From an uncultured Pelagibacteraceae bacterium (GTDB lineage Bacteria > Pseudomonadota > Alphaproteobacteria > Pelagibacterales > Pelagibacteraceae): a stretch of 64,000 bases of DNA. The first letter of the stretch is position 1; every line of letters begins with the position of its first letter. The notes under the pieces were generated by a model that saw only the letters and a program-made list of their open reading frames with translations, was not told the origin of the DNA and did not search any database. The translations under genes and the position numbers were made by a program. The stretch is from positions 1 through 64,000 of the forward strand of contig CACOQC010000001.1 in assembly GCA_902629215.1 (NCBI GenBank), read 5' to 3'. Below are positions 45,576-54,357 of this stretch, piece after piece.

Positions 45576-46730
45576 ATGAATAAATTTTTTAAAATATTTC
45601 TAATTGTACTAGTTTTGTTATTTGCCAAACATTCCGATGGATTAACTGAAGATGAAAAAATAAAAATTGGACTTTTAGTGCCTTTGTCTGGTGATAATAA
45701 AAATCTTGGTGAACAAATAATTAGATCTACTAAAATGGCATTACAAGAAATAGGAACAGATAAAATTGAAATTTTTCCAAAAGATGCTGGCTCTGATGCA
45801 AACTCAACTCTCAAATCAGCTTATGCATTGAAAAAGGAAGGAGTAAAAATTATAATAGGACCAATTTTTTTTGATAGCTTAAATTATCTTAGTGAAGTAG
45901 AAGATGTAATTTTTTTATCACTTACAAATAAAGTTTCAGATTTACCTAAAAATGTAATTAGCACAGGAGTAAATTCAATATCACAACTTAATACTATAAA
46001 CAAATTTATCAAATCAAATGAAATAAAAAAAACAATTTTTCTAACTCCTGATCTTCACTATAAAGATGAAGTTAAGTCTGCAATTAAAAAATCTAATATA
46101 AAAATATTTAAACATTACATATATGATACAGACCCAACTAAATTAACTCAACAAATTGAGGATTTAACAAACTATAAGATAAGAAAACAAAATTTAGTTG
46201 ATGAAATAAAAAGAATAGAAAATTCTGACCTTGAAAATAAAGAACGAAGAATAAAAAGACTAAAAAAAAGATATACAATCGGGAATGTAAGTTTTGATTC
46301 TATTATAATTTCAGACTTTGATGAAAGTCTTAAAAGCGTTGTCACATCCTTTCTTTATTCTGATGTATCACCAAAGGATAAATACTTTATAACGTTCAAT
46401 CAGTGGTTTGATGAAAGTTTATTATCTGAAAATGCTACACAACCCATATATTTTCCCTCAATTAACAAAGCTAATTTAGAAAAATTTAATTCAGATTTTC
46501 AAATGAAGTATAATCAAAAACCCAACCATTTATCTTTATTAAGTTATGATCTTTTAGGTCTTATTTATTATCTATCTTTAAAAACAGATTTTTCTGATGT
46601 AAATAATCTTTTTAAAAAAGAAAATTCATTTAAAGGTAAGATTGGCATCTTTGATGTAAAAAATAATAGTATTCATCATAGACTTAACTTTTATAAAATT
46701 GAAAATAATAAATTCAAAGAAATTTTCTAA
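45576..46730 (+). CDS. LpoA-like penicillin-binding protein activator
   Basis: A 384-aa exported protein with a signal peptide (MNKFFKIFLIVLVLLFAKHSDG) and a type I periplasmic-binding fold starting KIKIGLLVPLSGDNKNLGEQI. No lipobox is evident, so it may be soluble in the periplasm. The fold and position beside rsmI match the penicillin-binding protein activator family (LpoA/YraM), which stimulates PBP1a; a ligand-binding role like LivJ cannot be excluded. The 3' end overlaps rdgB by 17 bases (convergent). Confidence 0.8.
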   Translation: MNKFFKIFLIVLVLLFAKHSDGLTEDEKIKIGLLVPLSGDNKNLGEQIIRSTKMALQEIGTDKIEIFPKDAGSDANSTLKSAYALKKEGVKIIIGPIFFDSLNYLSEVEDVIFLSLTNKVSDLPKNVISTGVNSISQLNTINKFIKSNEIKKTIFLTPDLHYKDEVKSAIKKSNIKIFKHYIYDTDPTKLTQQIEDLTNYKIRKQNLVDEIKRIENSDLENKERRIKRLKKRYTIGNVSFDSIIISDFDESLKSVVTSFLYSDVSPKDKYFITFNQWFDESLLSENATQPIYFPSINKANLEKFNSDFQMKYNQKPNHLSLLSYDLLGLIYYLSLKTDFSDVNNLFKKENSFKGKIGIFDVKNNSIHHRLNFYKIENNKFKEIF

Positions 46731-47316
46731 TTTTTTTAAAAGCCTGATACCTGTGATCCATTTTATATTTTTCTGCAGGTTTCATTTGACCAAAAGTTTT
46801 ACTTTTTTTCAAAGGTATGAAAATTGGATCATAGCCAAATCCATTTTTTCCTTTTGGTTCATCCGAAATATAACCCTCTACTTTTCCTAAAACACAAGCC
46901 ATTTTTTTATTTAAATAATAAATAGACAGCACACAAATAAATCTAGCTTTAATTTTTTTATTTTTCCAATTTTTATCTTTTTTATTTAACTCTTTGTATA
47001 CTCTTCTTATAGCCTTACCGAAATCTCCTTGCTTTCCACCCCACCTAGCAGAATAAATTCCAGGACTTTTATCTAAAAAATCTATCTCTAAACCCGAGTC
47101 ATCAGCCAAACAAATTAATCCTGTTTTTTTTGAGAAATATTTGGATTTAATTAATGAGTTTTCTTTGAAAGTCTTTCCATTTTCAACTGGACTCTTAAGA
47201 TTAAATTCAGATATAGAATGAATTTTAATGCTTTTTGGCAACAAACTCTTAATTTCACGTAATTTACCCTTGTTATTAGTACCAATCAATAATTTATTAA
47301 TTTTTTGCATGGGCAT
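46714..47316 (-). CDS. rdgB: XTP/dITP diphosphatase (non-canonical purine NTPase)
   Basis: House-cleaning enzyme hydrolysing dITP, XTP and related nucleotides. The 200-aa protein has LLIGTNNKGKLREI near residue 10, ADDSGLEIDFLDKSPGIYSARWGG near 71-94, and NGFGYDPIFIP near 158, the HAM1/RdgB signatures. Start at 47316 is divergent from grpE. RdgB next to grpE is common in alphaproteobacteria (often with rph and hrcA between, which are absent here). Confidence 0.95.
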   Translation of the reverse strand: MPMQKINKLLIGTNNKGKLREIKSLLPKSIKIHSISEFNLKSPVENGKTFKENSLIKSKYFSKKTGLICLADDSGLEIDFLDKSPGIYSARWGGKQGDFGKAIRRVYKELNKKDKNWKNKKIKARFICVLSIYYLNKKMACVLGKVEGYISDEPKGKNGFGYDPIFIPLKKSKTFGQMKPAEKYKMDHRYQAFKKIRKFL

Positions 47317-47346
47317 CTAGAAATTACTAAAATTCTTACCATATAA
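47317..47346 (+). promoter_or_regulatory. Candidate RpoH-type promoter of grpE
   Basis: CTAGAAA at 47317-47323 is one change from the heat-shock -35 CTTGAAA; after 14 bases comes ACCATATAA (47338-47346), close to the -10 CCCATAT. Start of transcription would fall at or just before the grpE ATG (47353), implying an almost leaderless message. No hrcA gene or CIRCE operator is visible nearby. Confidence 0.5.
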
Positions 47347-47352
47347 GAGGCT

Positions 47353-48006
47353 ATGGAAAAAGAGGAAAACCAAAATAGTACTTCTGCAGATCAAAATCAG
47401 GATACATTAAAAGAAACTGAGAAGCCTGAAGAAAACTTAACCAAAGAAAATATAAAAGAAACAAGCCAAGAACCTAAAGAAGAAATTAAAGAACTAAGTC
47501 CAGAGGAAAAAATTGCTGAACTTGAAGATAAAATAGCAAGAACTTTTGCTGAAATGGAAAATCAAAGAAGAAGGTTTGAAAAAGAAAAAGAGGATGCTTT
47601 TGAATATGGGGGTTATAGTTTTGCTAAAGAAGCTCTTAATTTAATTGACAATCTAGATCGCTCTAAACAAGTCCTTGAAAATGACAATAAACTAAAAGGA
47701 TCAGACGCATTGAGTAAAACTTTAGAACATTTAGAGATTATAAAAAAAGATCTAATCTCAATTTTCGAAAAAAATAATATTAAACCGATTGATTGCCTTA
47801 ACAAAAAACTAGATCCAAACTTTCATCAAGCAATGATGGAAATAGAGGATGATACGAAAGAAGCTGGTACAATAATTCAAGAGATACAAAAAGGTTTTAC
47901 TATCAAAGATAGGCTACTTAGACCTTCATTGGTGGGAGTATCAAAAAAAGTTACAAAAAAAGATGAAAAAACTAAAGAAAATCAGGAAAATTCAAAAAAT
48001 AAATAA
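47353..48006 (+). CDS. grpE: Nucleotide exchange factor GrpE
   Basis: Releases ADP from DnaK. The 217-aa protein has an acidic, low-complexity N-terminus (1-50), a long coiled coil (about 55-110) with RTFAEMENQRRRFEKEKEDAFEYG and the C-terminal beta domain with LDPNFHQAMMEIEDD near 155 and IQKGFTIKDRLLRPSLVGVSK near 178-198. It opens a grpE-dnaK-dnaJ series on the plus strand. Confidence 0.96.
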   Translation: MEKEENQNSTSADQNQDTLKETEKPEENLTKENIKETSQEPKEEIKELSPEEKIAELEDKIARTFAEMENQRRRFEKEKEDAFEYGGYSFAKEALNLIDNLDRSKQVLENDNKLKGSDALSKTLEHLEIIKKDLISIFEKNNIKPIDCLNKKLDPNFHQAMMEIEDDTKEAGTIIQEIQKGFTIKDRLLRPSLVGVSKKVTKKDEKTKENQENSKNK

Positions 48007-48018
48007 TTATGAGATCAA

Positions 48019-48046
48019 CTTGTAGTTTTGCATTTAAACCCTATAT
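48019..48046 (+). promoter_or_regulatory. Candidate RpoH-type promoter of dnaK
   Basis: In the 61-base grpE-dnaK gap, CTTGTAG (48019-48025) and CCCTATAT (48039-48046) are separated by 13 bases, matching the heat-shock sigma layout CTTGAAA-N11-15-CCCATNT. This would give dnaK its own heat-induced start about 15 bases before the ATG, with GAGAG as the ribosome-binding site. Confidence 0.6.
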
Positions 48047-48067
48047 GACGAAAGAGAGATTAATATT

Positions 48068-49993
48068 ATGAGCAAAATAATTGGAATAGACCTAGGAACA
48101 ACGAATTCATGTGTTGCTATCATGGAGGGAACACAAGCTAAAGTTTTGGAAAATACTGAAGGAGCAAGAACAACTCCGTCAGTAGTTGCATTTAGCGATG
48201 AAAGTGAAAAATTAATCGGACAGCCAGCTAAAAGACAAGCTGTTACAAATCCAGAAAATACTATTTTTGCAGTTAAAAGATTAATTGGAAGAAATTTTGA
48301 TGACCCTACTGTTAAAAAAGATATAGAGGCGGCACCTTTTAAAATAGTTAATTCTGAAAAAGGTGATGCTTGGATAGAAGCTAAAGGTGAAAAATATTCT
48401 CCATCCCAAATATCGGCTTTTATTTTACAAAAAATGAAAGAAACTGCCGAAAAATATTTAGGACAAGCAGTAACCAAAGCAGTAATTACTGTCCCAGCAT
48501 ATTTTAATGATGCTCAAAGACAAGCGACTAAAGATGCAGGAAAAATTGCTGGCCTTGAAGTACTTAGAATTATAAACGAGCCAACTGCTGCGTCACTTGC
48601 ATATGGTTTGGATAAAAAACAAAATAAGAAAATCGCTGTTTATGATTTAGGTGGAGGAACATTTGATGTTTCAATTTTAGAACTAGGTGATGGTGTTTTT
48701 GAAGTCAAATCAACTAATGGTGATACATTTTTAGGTGGAGAAGATTTTGATAATACTATTGTAGATTATTTAGTATCTGAATTTAAGAAAGATAACGGTA
48801 TAGATCTTAAATCTGATAAGCTTGCATTACAGAGATTAAAAGAAGCTGCAGAGAAAGCAAAAATTGAATTATCATCAGCTGAACAAACAGATATAAACTT
48901 ACCATTTATAACAGCTGATAAAACAGGTCCGAAACATATCAATCTAAAAATGACTAGAGCCAAACTTGAAGCTCTTGTTGAAGACTTAATCGCAAAAACA
49001 ATGCCTCCGTGTAAAACAGCATTAAAAGATGCGGGAATAACTGCTAATGAAATTGATGAAGTTGTTATGGTAGGTGGTATGACAAGAATGCCAAAAGTAA
49101 TTGAAGAAGTAAAAAACTTTTTTGGTAAAGATCCAAACAAAAGTGTCAACCCCGATGAAGTTGTTGCAATGGGTGCTGCAATTCAAGCTGGTGTTCTTCA
49201 AGGTGATGTCAAAGATGTATTGTTATTAGATGTAACTCCTTTATCCTTAGGAATAGAGACTTTAGGTGGTGTATCTACTAAACTTATAGAGAAAAATACA
49301 ACTATCCCTACTAAAAAAAGCCAAGTGTTTTCTACCGCTGAAGATAATCAGCCAGCAGTTTCAATTAGAGTTCTTCAAGGTGAAAGGGAGATGGCAACAG
49401 ATAATAAATTACTTGGTAATTTTGAGTTAGTTGGTATTGCACCAGCTCCAAGAGGTGTTCCTCAAATTGAAGTAACTTTTGACATCGATGCAAATGGAAT
49501 AGTAAATGTTTCTGCAAAAGATAAGGGAACTGGTAAAGAACAAAAAATTCAAATCCAAGCCTCAGGTGGACTAAGTGATGAAGAAATTGAGAAAATGGTT
49601 AAAGATGCGGAAGTAAATAAAGAAGCTGATAAAAAGAAAAGAGAGTCAGTTGATGTAAGAAATCAAGCAGATACATTAATCCATTCTACCGAAAAAAATT
49701 TAAAGGAACATGGTTCAAAAATTTCTGATGCAGAGAAAAAAGCAATTGAAGATGCATCATCCGCTGTAAAAGAGTCTTTAAAGACAGAAAATATTGAAGA
49801 TATTAAGAAAAAAACTGAAGCTTTAGTCCAAGCATCAATGAAACTTGGAGAAGCAATATATAAATCACAACAGAATACTAAACCAGAGTCAAACAAAGAC
49901 GATGGAGATGATAACAAAGGAAAAAAAGACGATAATGTTGTTGATGCGGATTTTGAAGAAGTAAAAGACGAAAATAAAGAAAAAAGCGCTTAA
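48068..49993 (+). CDS. dnaK: Chaperone DnaK (Hsp70)
   Basis: Main ATP-dependent folding chaperone. The 641-aa protein has [17 protein letters not shown] near residue 4, [21 protein letters not shown] near 137, [14 protein letters not shown] near 193, the linker [18 protein letters not shown] near 382-399, and a substrate-binding domain with a lid ending in an acidic tail [13 protein letters not shown]. Co-oriented with grpE and dnaJ; dnaJ begins 28 bases later. Confidence 0.98.
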   Translation: MSKIIGIDLGTTNSCVAIMEGTQAKVLENTEGARTTPSVVAFSDESEKLIGQPAKRQAVTNPENTIFAVKRLIGRNFDDPTVKKDIEAAPFKIVNSEKGDAWIEAKGEKYSPSQISAFILQKMKETAEKYLGQAVTKAVITVPAYFNDAQRQATKDAGKIAGLEVLRIINEPTAASLAYGLDKKQNKKIAVYDLGGGTFDVSILELGDGVFEVKSTNGDTFLGGEDFDNTIVDYLVSEFKKDNGIDLKSDKLALQRLKEAAEKAKIELSSAEQTDINLPFITADKTGPKHINLKMTRAKLEALVEDLIAKTMPPCKTALKDAGITANEIDEVVMVGGMTRMPKVIEEVKNFFGKDPNKSVNPDEVVAMGAAIQAGVLQGDVKDVLLLDVTPLSLGIETLGGVSTKLIEKNTTIPTKKSQVFSTAEDNQPAVSIRVLQGEREMATDNKLLGNFELVGIAPAPRGVPQIEVTFDIDANGIVNVSAKDKGTGKEQKIQIQASGGLSDEEIEKMVKDAEVNKEADKKKRESVDVRNQADTLIHSTEKNLKEHGSKISDAEKKAIEDASSAVKESLKTENIEDIKKKTEALVQASMKLGEAIYKSQQNTKPESNKDDGDDNKGKKDDNVVDADFEEVKDENKEKSA

Positions 49994-50020
49994 CTGACAT
50001 CTAATTGTCCAGGTTAATAA

Positions 50021-51151
50021 ATGGCTAAAAGAGATTATTACGATGTCCTAGGCGTAAGTAAAACTGCTAGTCCTGAAGAATTAAAATCTGCATATAGAAA
50101 ATTAGCTGTAAAATACCACCCCGATAAAAATCCAGGCGATAAAACTGCGGAAGATAAATTCAAAGAAGCGAGTGAAGCCTATGGCGTTCTTTCTGACAAA
50201 TCAAAAAAAGAAAATTATGATAACTTTGGTCATGCTGCCTTTGAAAACGGTGGTGGTAGAGGAGGATTTGGAGGATTTGGCGGATTTAGTGGTTCAGATT
50301 TTTCAGACATATTTGAGGATTTTTTTGGAGACTTTGGTGGAGGTGGAAGAAGAAGTTCTAGAAAAAGCTCAAATAGAGGTTCAGATTTAAGATATGATCT
50401 GTCTATATCATTAGAAGAAGCATATACGGGTAAGAAACAAAATATACAATTTTCAACTTCAGAAAAATGTACTACATGCAAAGGAAATGGATCAAAACCT
50501 GGTCATAGCCCTGATAGATGTACCTATTGTGGTGGAAATGGCAAAGTAAGGTCTAATCAAGGTTTTTTTACTGTTCAACAAACATGTCCTCAATGTGCTG
50601 GTAGTGGTGAGGAAATTACAAATCCATGCAATGATTGTAATGGTCAAGGGAATAAACAAACTTCAAAAAAAATATCAGTAACAATACCAAAAGGTGTTGA
50701 CGATGGAACTAGAATTAGACTTGCTGGAAAAGGTGAGGCTGGAACAAGAGGTGGAGTAAGTGGTGATTTATATTTGTTTATTAACATTGATACGCATCAA
50801 CTTTTTAAAAGATCAGATGTAAATTTATTTTTTGAATTTCCAATTTCTATTGCTGATGCTGCTTTGGGTACAACTTTAGAAATTCCAACTATAGATGGGG
50901 GGAAAGCAAAAATTAAAATACCTGATGGAACTCAGAATGGTAAACAATTTAGATTAAAAGGTAAAGGGATGCCATTCATGCGTAGAGGAGATTTTGGCGA
51001 CCTTTATGTGCAAATAAAAACAGAGGTTCCAATCTCTTTAAATAAAGAGCAAAAAGAATTATTAGAAAAATTTAGAAAAATAGAGAATGAAAGATCTAAT
51101 CCGAGTATCAAGAAATTTTTTCAAAAAGCTAAAAGTTTTTGGAAAAACTAA
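50021..51151 (+). CDS. dnaJ: Chaperone DnaJ (Hsp40)
   Basis: Co-chaperone stimulating DnaK ATPase. The 376-aa type I protein has an N-terminal J domain with YHPDKNPG near residue 31, a Gly/Phe-rich linker (about 72-110), four zinc-finger repeats [24 protein letters not shown] and CNDCNGQG (about 146-212), and the C-terminal peptide-binding domain with [22 protein letters not shown]. Confidence 0.98.
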   Translation: MAKRDYYDVLGVSKTASPEELKSAYRKLAVKYHPDKNPGDKTAEDKFKEASEAYGVLSDKSKKENYDNFGHAAFENGGGRGGFGGFGGFSGSDFSDIFEDFFGDFGGGGRRSSRKSSNRGSDLRYDLSISLEEAYTGKKQNIQFSTSEKCTTCKGNGSKPGHSPDRCTYCGGNGKVRSNQGFFTVQQTCPQCAGSGEEITNPCNDCNGQGNKQTSKKISVTIPKGVDDGTRIRLAGKGEAGTRGGVSGDLYLFINIDTHQLFKRSDVNLFFEFPISIADAALGTTLEIPTIDGGKAKIKIPDGTQNGKQFRLKGKGMPFMRRGDFGDLYVQIKTEVPISLNKEQKELLEKFRKIENERSNPSIKKFFQKAKSFWKN

Positions 51152-51153
51152 AT

Positions 51154-51324
51154 ATGGGGTTTGATGAAATTATTCCAGCATTAGCTCTGATAGCAGTATT
51201 AATATTAGTACTACCCAGCTTTATAAGAACTAATCTTAAAAAAAAAGTGTTTCTAAAGAATTTAAGTATTTGGGGTATAATTGTATTATTTCTTATGATA
51301 ATTTTATACACAATTTACTCATGA
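51154..51324 (+). CDS. 56-aa two-helix membrane protein between dnaJ and dapB
   Basis: Starts with ATG two bases after the dnaJ stop; the TGA overlaps the dapB ATG (ATGA). The product, MGFDEIIPALALIAVLILVLPSF then a basic loop RTNLKKK and a second hydrophobic helix, is a two-helix membrane protein. I do not recognise a family. Coupling on the dapB side and tight spacing on the dnaJ side make it a credible gene; no function can be assigned. Confidence 0.7.
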   Translation: MGFDEIIPALALIAVLILVLPSFIRTNLKKKVFLKNLSIWGIIVLFLMIILYTIYS

Positions 51325-52097
51325 AAAAAATTAATTTAGCTATAACAGGATGTATGGGAAGGATGGGTCGTCAAATCATCAAATCAGCAAAATCTGATAA
51401 AGTTTTTAGATTGGTTTCTCTTACAGAAAGTAGAAAGTTAAACAAAAAAATTAATAACATAAAGATTACTCAAAATACAATCGATTCATTCAAAAAAGCA
51501 GATCTAATTATAGATTTTACTATCCCAAAATGTACTTTTGAAGTTTTAAAAATTGCTTCTAAATTAGAAAAAAAAGTAGTTATTGGTACAACTGGTTTTT
51601 CAAAAAAAGAGGAAAGCTTGATAAAAAATTATTCAAAAAAAATTCCAATTCTCAAAGCTGGCAATATGAGTTTAGGAATTAATCTTTTAATGTATCTAAC
51701 TGAAATAGCCTCAAATTCTTTAGGTAAAAACTTTCTCAGTAAAATTTTTGAAATTCATCATAAATACAAAAAAGATTATCCTTCAGGAACTGCTTTAATG
51801 CTTGGAAAAGGGATAGCTAAAGGTAAAAATAAAAACTTATATGATATAATTGGTAAAAAGTTTCTTAACAAAAAAACATTTCCTTACGGAAATAAGCTAA
51901 ATTTTAATTCCATAAGAAAAGGTGAAATTATTGGTGAACATGAAGTAAAATTTTCTAGTGGTAAAGAAATAATAACACTTAATCATGAAGCTTTTGATAG
52001 AGCCTTATACTCTGAAGGAGCGTTATCTGCTGCCAAATGGTTATTTAAAAAGAAGCAAGGTCTGTACTCAATGAGAGATTTAATGAATTTCAAATAA
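51321..52097 (+). CDS. dapB: 4-hydroxy-tetrahydrodipicolinate reductase
   Basis: NAD(P)H-dependent step of the DAP/lysine pathway. The 258-aa protein has the nucleotide motif ITGCMGRMGRQI near residue 7-18, VIGTTGFSKKE near 87, and the active-site EIHHKYKKDYPSGTA near 143-157. I use the ATG at 51321, which overlaps the preceding small gene's stop and places the Rossmann motif at the normal position. Overlaps nth by one base. lysA at 6.8 kb completes the pathway. Confidence 0.96.
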   Translation: MKKINLAITGCMGRMGRQIIKSAKSDKVFRLVSLTESRKLNKKINNIKITQNTIDSFKKADLIIDFTIPKCTFEVLKIASKLEKKVVIGTTGFSKKEESLIKNYSKKIPILKAGNMSLGINLLMYLTEIASNSLGKNFLSKIFEIHHKYKKDYPSGTALMLGKGIAKGKNKNLYDIIGKKFLNKKTFPYGNKLNFNSIRKGEIIGEHEVKFSSGKEIITLNHEAFDRALYSEGALSAAKWLFKKKQGLYSMRDLMNFK

Positions 52098-52750
52098 TGG
52101 ATCAAATTCAAAGAGTTAAGATAATAACTAGAATATTAAACAAAACCTATCCCAATATCAATGTTCCTCTTAAAAGCCGAAATATTTTCACTTTACTTAT
52201 TTCAGTTCTTCTCTCTGCGCAATGTACGGACGTTAATGTTAACAATGTAACAAAAAAAATTTACCCTAAGTATTATAAACCAGAACATTTCGTCAAATTA
52301 GGAAGAAAAAGAATAGAAAAATTAATAAAAAAAATCGGTATATTTAGAATTAAAGCTAAAAGTATTTTTAATTTATCAAAAATATTAGTAAATAATTATA
52401 ACAGTAAAGTTCCTAATACTTTTGATGAATTAGAAAAACTTCCTGGAGTAGGTCATAAAACAGCAAGTGTTGTAATGTCACAAGGATTTGGTTTTCCAGC
52501 ATTTCCGATAGATACACATATTCATAGATTGGCTCAAAGATGGGGATTAACTAACGGTAAAAATGTTATTCAAACAGAGAAAGATTTAAAAAAACTATTT
52601 CCAAAAAAAAATTGGAATAAACTTCACTTACAAATCATTTATTATGGAAGAGAATACTGTAAGGCAAGAGATTGTTTTGGAATAACTTGTAAAATATGTA
52701 GTACTTGTTATCCTAAAAGAAAAAAACCATTAATCACAAAAAGAGCATAA
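52097..52750 (+). CDS. nth: Endonuclease III
   Basis: Bifunctional DNA glycosylase/AP lyase for oxidised pyrimidines. The 217-aa protein has the helix-hairpin-helix LEKLPGVGHKTASVV near residues 115-129, whose Lys is the Schiff-base residue, and FPIDTHIHRLA near 136 with the catalytic Asp. The C-terminal cluster loop contains five cysteines, CKARDCFGITCKICSTC, whose spacing does not match the usual C-x6-C-x2-C-x5-C. The stop is immediately followed by the PfkB gene. Confidence 0.94.
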   Translation: MDQIQRVKIITRILNKTYPNINVPLKSRNIFTLLISVLLSAQCTDVNVNNVTKKIYPKYYKPEHFVKLGRKRIEKLIKKIGIFRIKAKSIFNLSKILVNNYNSKVPNTFDELEKLPGVGHKTASVVMSQGFGFPAFPIDTHIHRLAQRWGLTNGKNVIQTEKDLKKLFPKKNWNKLHLQIIYYGREYCKARDCFGITCKICSTCYPKRKKPLITKRA

Positions 52751-53680
52751 ATGAAAATTTTAGGAGTAGGTAATGCAATAGTAGATGTTATTTGTAAGGT
52801 TAGTGATGAATTTATTGCAGAAAATAATTTAGTAAAAAGCAATATGAAATTAATTTTTGATGAAAATGAATTTAAAAAATTATTTTCAAATTTAAAAATA
52901 GAGAAAACTATTTCAGGTGGATCAGTTGCTAATTCTATAGTTGGATTATCCCAACTTGGCAATAAAGTTGGATTTATAGGTAAAATCTCTGATGACGATT
53001 TAGGAAAAAAGTATGAAATGGGACTCAAAGATGAAAATGTTGACTTTGTTTATTCCAAAAAAAAAGAAGCTCTCCCCACAGGAACTTGTTTAATTTTAAT
53101 AACACCTGACTCAGAAAGAACTATGTGCACATTTCTTGGAACTGCTGGAAAAATTAATGAAAACGATATCAATGTCGATTCCATAAAAAATAGTGAAATT
53201 ACATTTTTAGAAGGTTATTTGTGGGATGAAGGTGATCCAAAGAAAGCATTTGATAAAGCAATTAATAATTCAAAAAAAGTTGCAATGTCATTATCAGATA
53301 AATTTTGTGTTGATAGACATAAAACTCATTTTTTGGAATTAATTAAAAATAAATTAGATATTACTTTTGCAAACGAAGATGAAATTACATCTCTTATAGA
53401 TACAAAAAATTTTAGTGAAGTAATTGAATTTGCCAAACAAATAAAAAAACTTATAATTATTACAAGAGGTGAAAAAGGAGCAATCTCAATAAAAGGAGAT
53501 GAAATTAACGAAATTACTGCAAAGAAAAATTTAAATATAATTGATTTGACTGGTGCAGGTGATTTGTTTGCAGCAGGCTTTCTTCATGGATTAATAAACA
53601 ATTTATCAAATGACTTATGTTTGGAAAAAGGAACTGAAATGTCATCCAAAATAATTCAACAAATAGGTGCTAGATTTTAA
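52751..53680 (+). CDS. PfkB-family carbohydrate/nucleoside kinase
   Basis: A 309-aa ribokinase-fold kinase. It starts KILGVGNAIVDVICKVSDEF, has the first PfkB signature region SGGSVANSIVGLSQLGNKVGFIGKIS near residue 56-81, and the second signature with catalytic Asp in DLTGAGDLFAAGFLHGL near 257-273. The N-terminal GNAIVD is typical of the adenosine-kinase-like branch common in alphaproteobacteria. The sugar or nucleoside substrate is not determined. Converges with the ArfA-like gene. Confidence 0.88.
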   Translation: MKILGVGNAIVDVICKVSDEFIAENNLVKSNMKLIFDENEFKKLFSNLKIEKTISGGSVANSIVGLSQLGNKVGFIGKISDDDLGKKYEMGLKDENVDFVYSKKKEALPTGTCLILITPDSERTMCTFLGTAGKINENDINVDSIKNSEITFLEGYLWDEGDPKKAFDKAINNSKKVAMSLSDKFCVDRHKTHFLELIKNKLDITFANEDEITSLIDTKNFSEVIEFAKQIKKLIIITRGEKGAISIKGDEINEITAKKNLNIIDLTGAGDLFAAGFLHGLINNLSNDLCLEKGTEMSSKIIQQIGARF

Positions 53681-53681
53681 T

Positions 53682-53789
53682 TTATTTTTTTTTTCTTTTA
53701 AAACTGCCTTTTCCTTTTTTAGGTTTAATTACTCGTGGCTTATATTTTTTATTAAATAAATCTTTGGCGTATATATTTTTTTTTCTCAA
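53682..53789 (-). CDS. ArfA-like alternative ribosome-rescue peptide (35 aa)
   Basis: A 36-codon frame starting at a TTG that overlaps the TGA of the upstream regulator (TTGA) and ending in TAA one base after the pfkB stop region. The product is highly basic; its second half, KPKKGKGSFKRKKK, matches the hallmark KKGKGSYxRK of ArfA, which rescues stalled ribosomes with RF2. The preceding AKDLFNKKYKPRVIK resembles ArfA's DPLFRQRVEK segment. The C-terminal tail of E. coli ArfA, removed there by mRNA cleavage, is naturally absent. Short length keeps this tentative. Confidence 0.6.
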   Translation of the reverse strand: MRKKNIYAKDLFNKKYKPRVIKPKKGKGSFKRKKK

Positions 53790-54346
53790 TTTATTTTATA
53801 TCCATTTTCTGTGCTAATAATAAATTTTTCATCATCAAACATATCTTTAATTTTTTTTCTTAAACGATAAATATGAGTTTCAACAGTATGTGTTTCTAAA
53901 ATTGAAGAATGTCCCCACACTTCTTTTTGTAAATCAATAATATTCATTGGTTTTGAAGAATTATTTAGAAAAAGAATTAAATTAGACTCTCTTTCTGTTA
54001 AAGAAAGTTTCTTATTATCTAATGCTAATTCTCTTGAATTTAGATTTAGAGTGTAAAAACCAATTCTAATTTTTGAATTTGTTCTAAAATTATATTTTAA
54101 AAAATAAATATTAATTAATTCTAAAATTTTTTTAATACTTAATGGAAAATTATTCAATAAAAGTTGATTTTTAAACTTAAATTTTTCACTATCAGTAATA
54201 ACTAAATAGTTATCTATTTTATTTTCATCAAAATCTTTGATATTTTTTTTATTAAAAAAAATGATTTTAAACTCTTCAGAGTACAATTCATTTAATATGT
54301 TGAATAAATTTTCATTTTGATAGATTATCAAAGTTTTAGGACTCAT
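53786..54346 (-). CDS. OmpR-type winged-helix regulator with shortened receiver-like domain
   Basis: A 186-aa DNA-binding protein. The C-terminal half (about 90-186) is an OmpR/PhoB winged helix with LSLTERESNLILFL, LQKEVWGHSSILETHTVETHIYRLRKKI and the wing ISTENGYKI. The N-terminal 85 residues resemble a shortened receiver domain but lack the acidic pair (YQNEN in place of DD), so phosphorylation is doubtful. No sensor kinase is nearby. The 3' end is start-stop coupled to the ArfA-like gene; an L,D-transpeptidase gene is divergent 11 bases away. Confidence 0.85.
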   Translation of the reverse strand: MSPKTLIIYQNENLFNILNELYSEEFKIIFFNKKNIKDFDENKIDNYLVITDSEKFKFKNQLLLNNFPLSIKKILELINIYFLKYNFRTNSKIRIGFYTLNLNSRELALDNKKLSLTERESNLILFLNNSSKPMNIIDLQKEVWGHSSILETHTVETHIYRLRKKIKDMFDDEKFIISTENGYKIN

Positions 54347-54357
54347 TTTGTAAAGAT

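Noticed and set aside
51270-51320. Upstream extension of dapB by 17 codons
   Set aside because: It would lie wholly within the small membrane-protein gene and push the Rossmann motif too far from the N-terminus.
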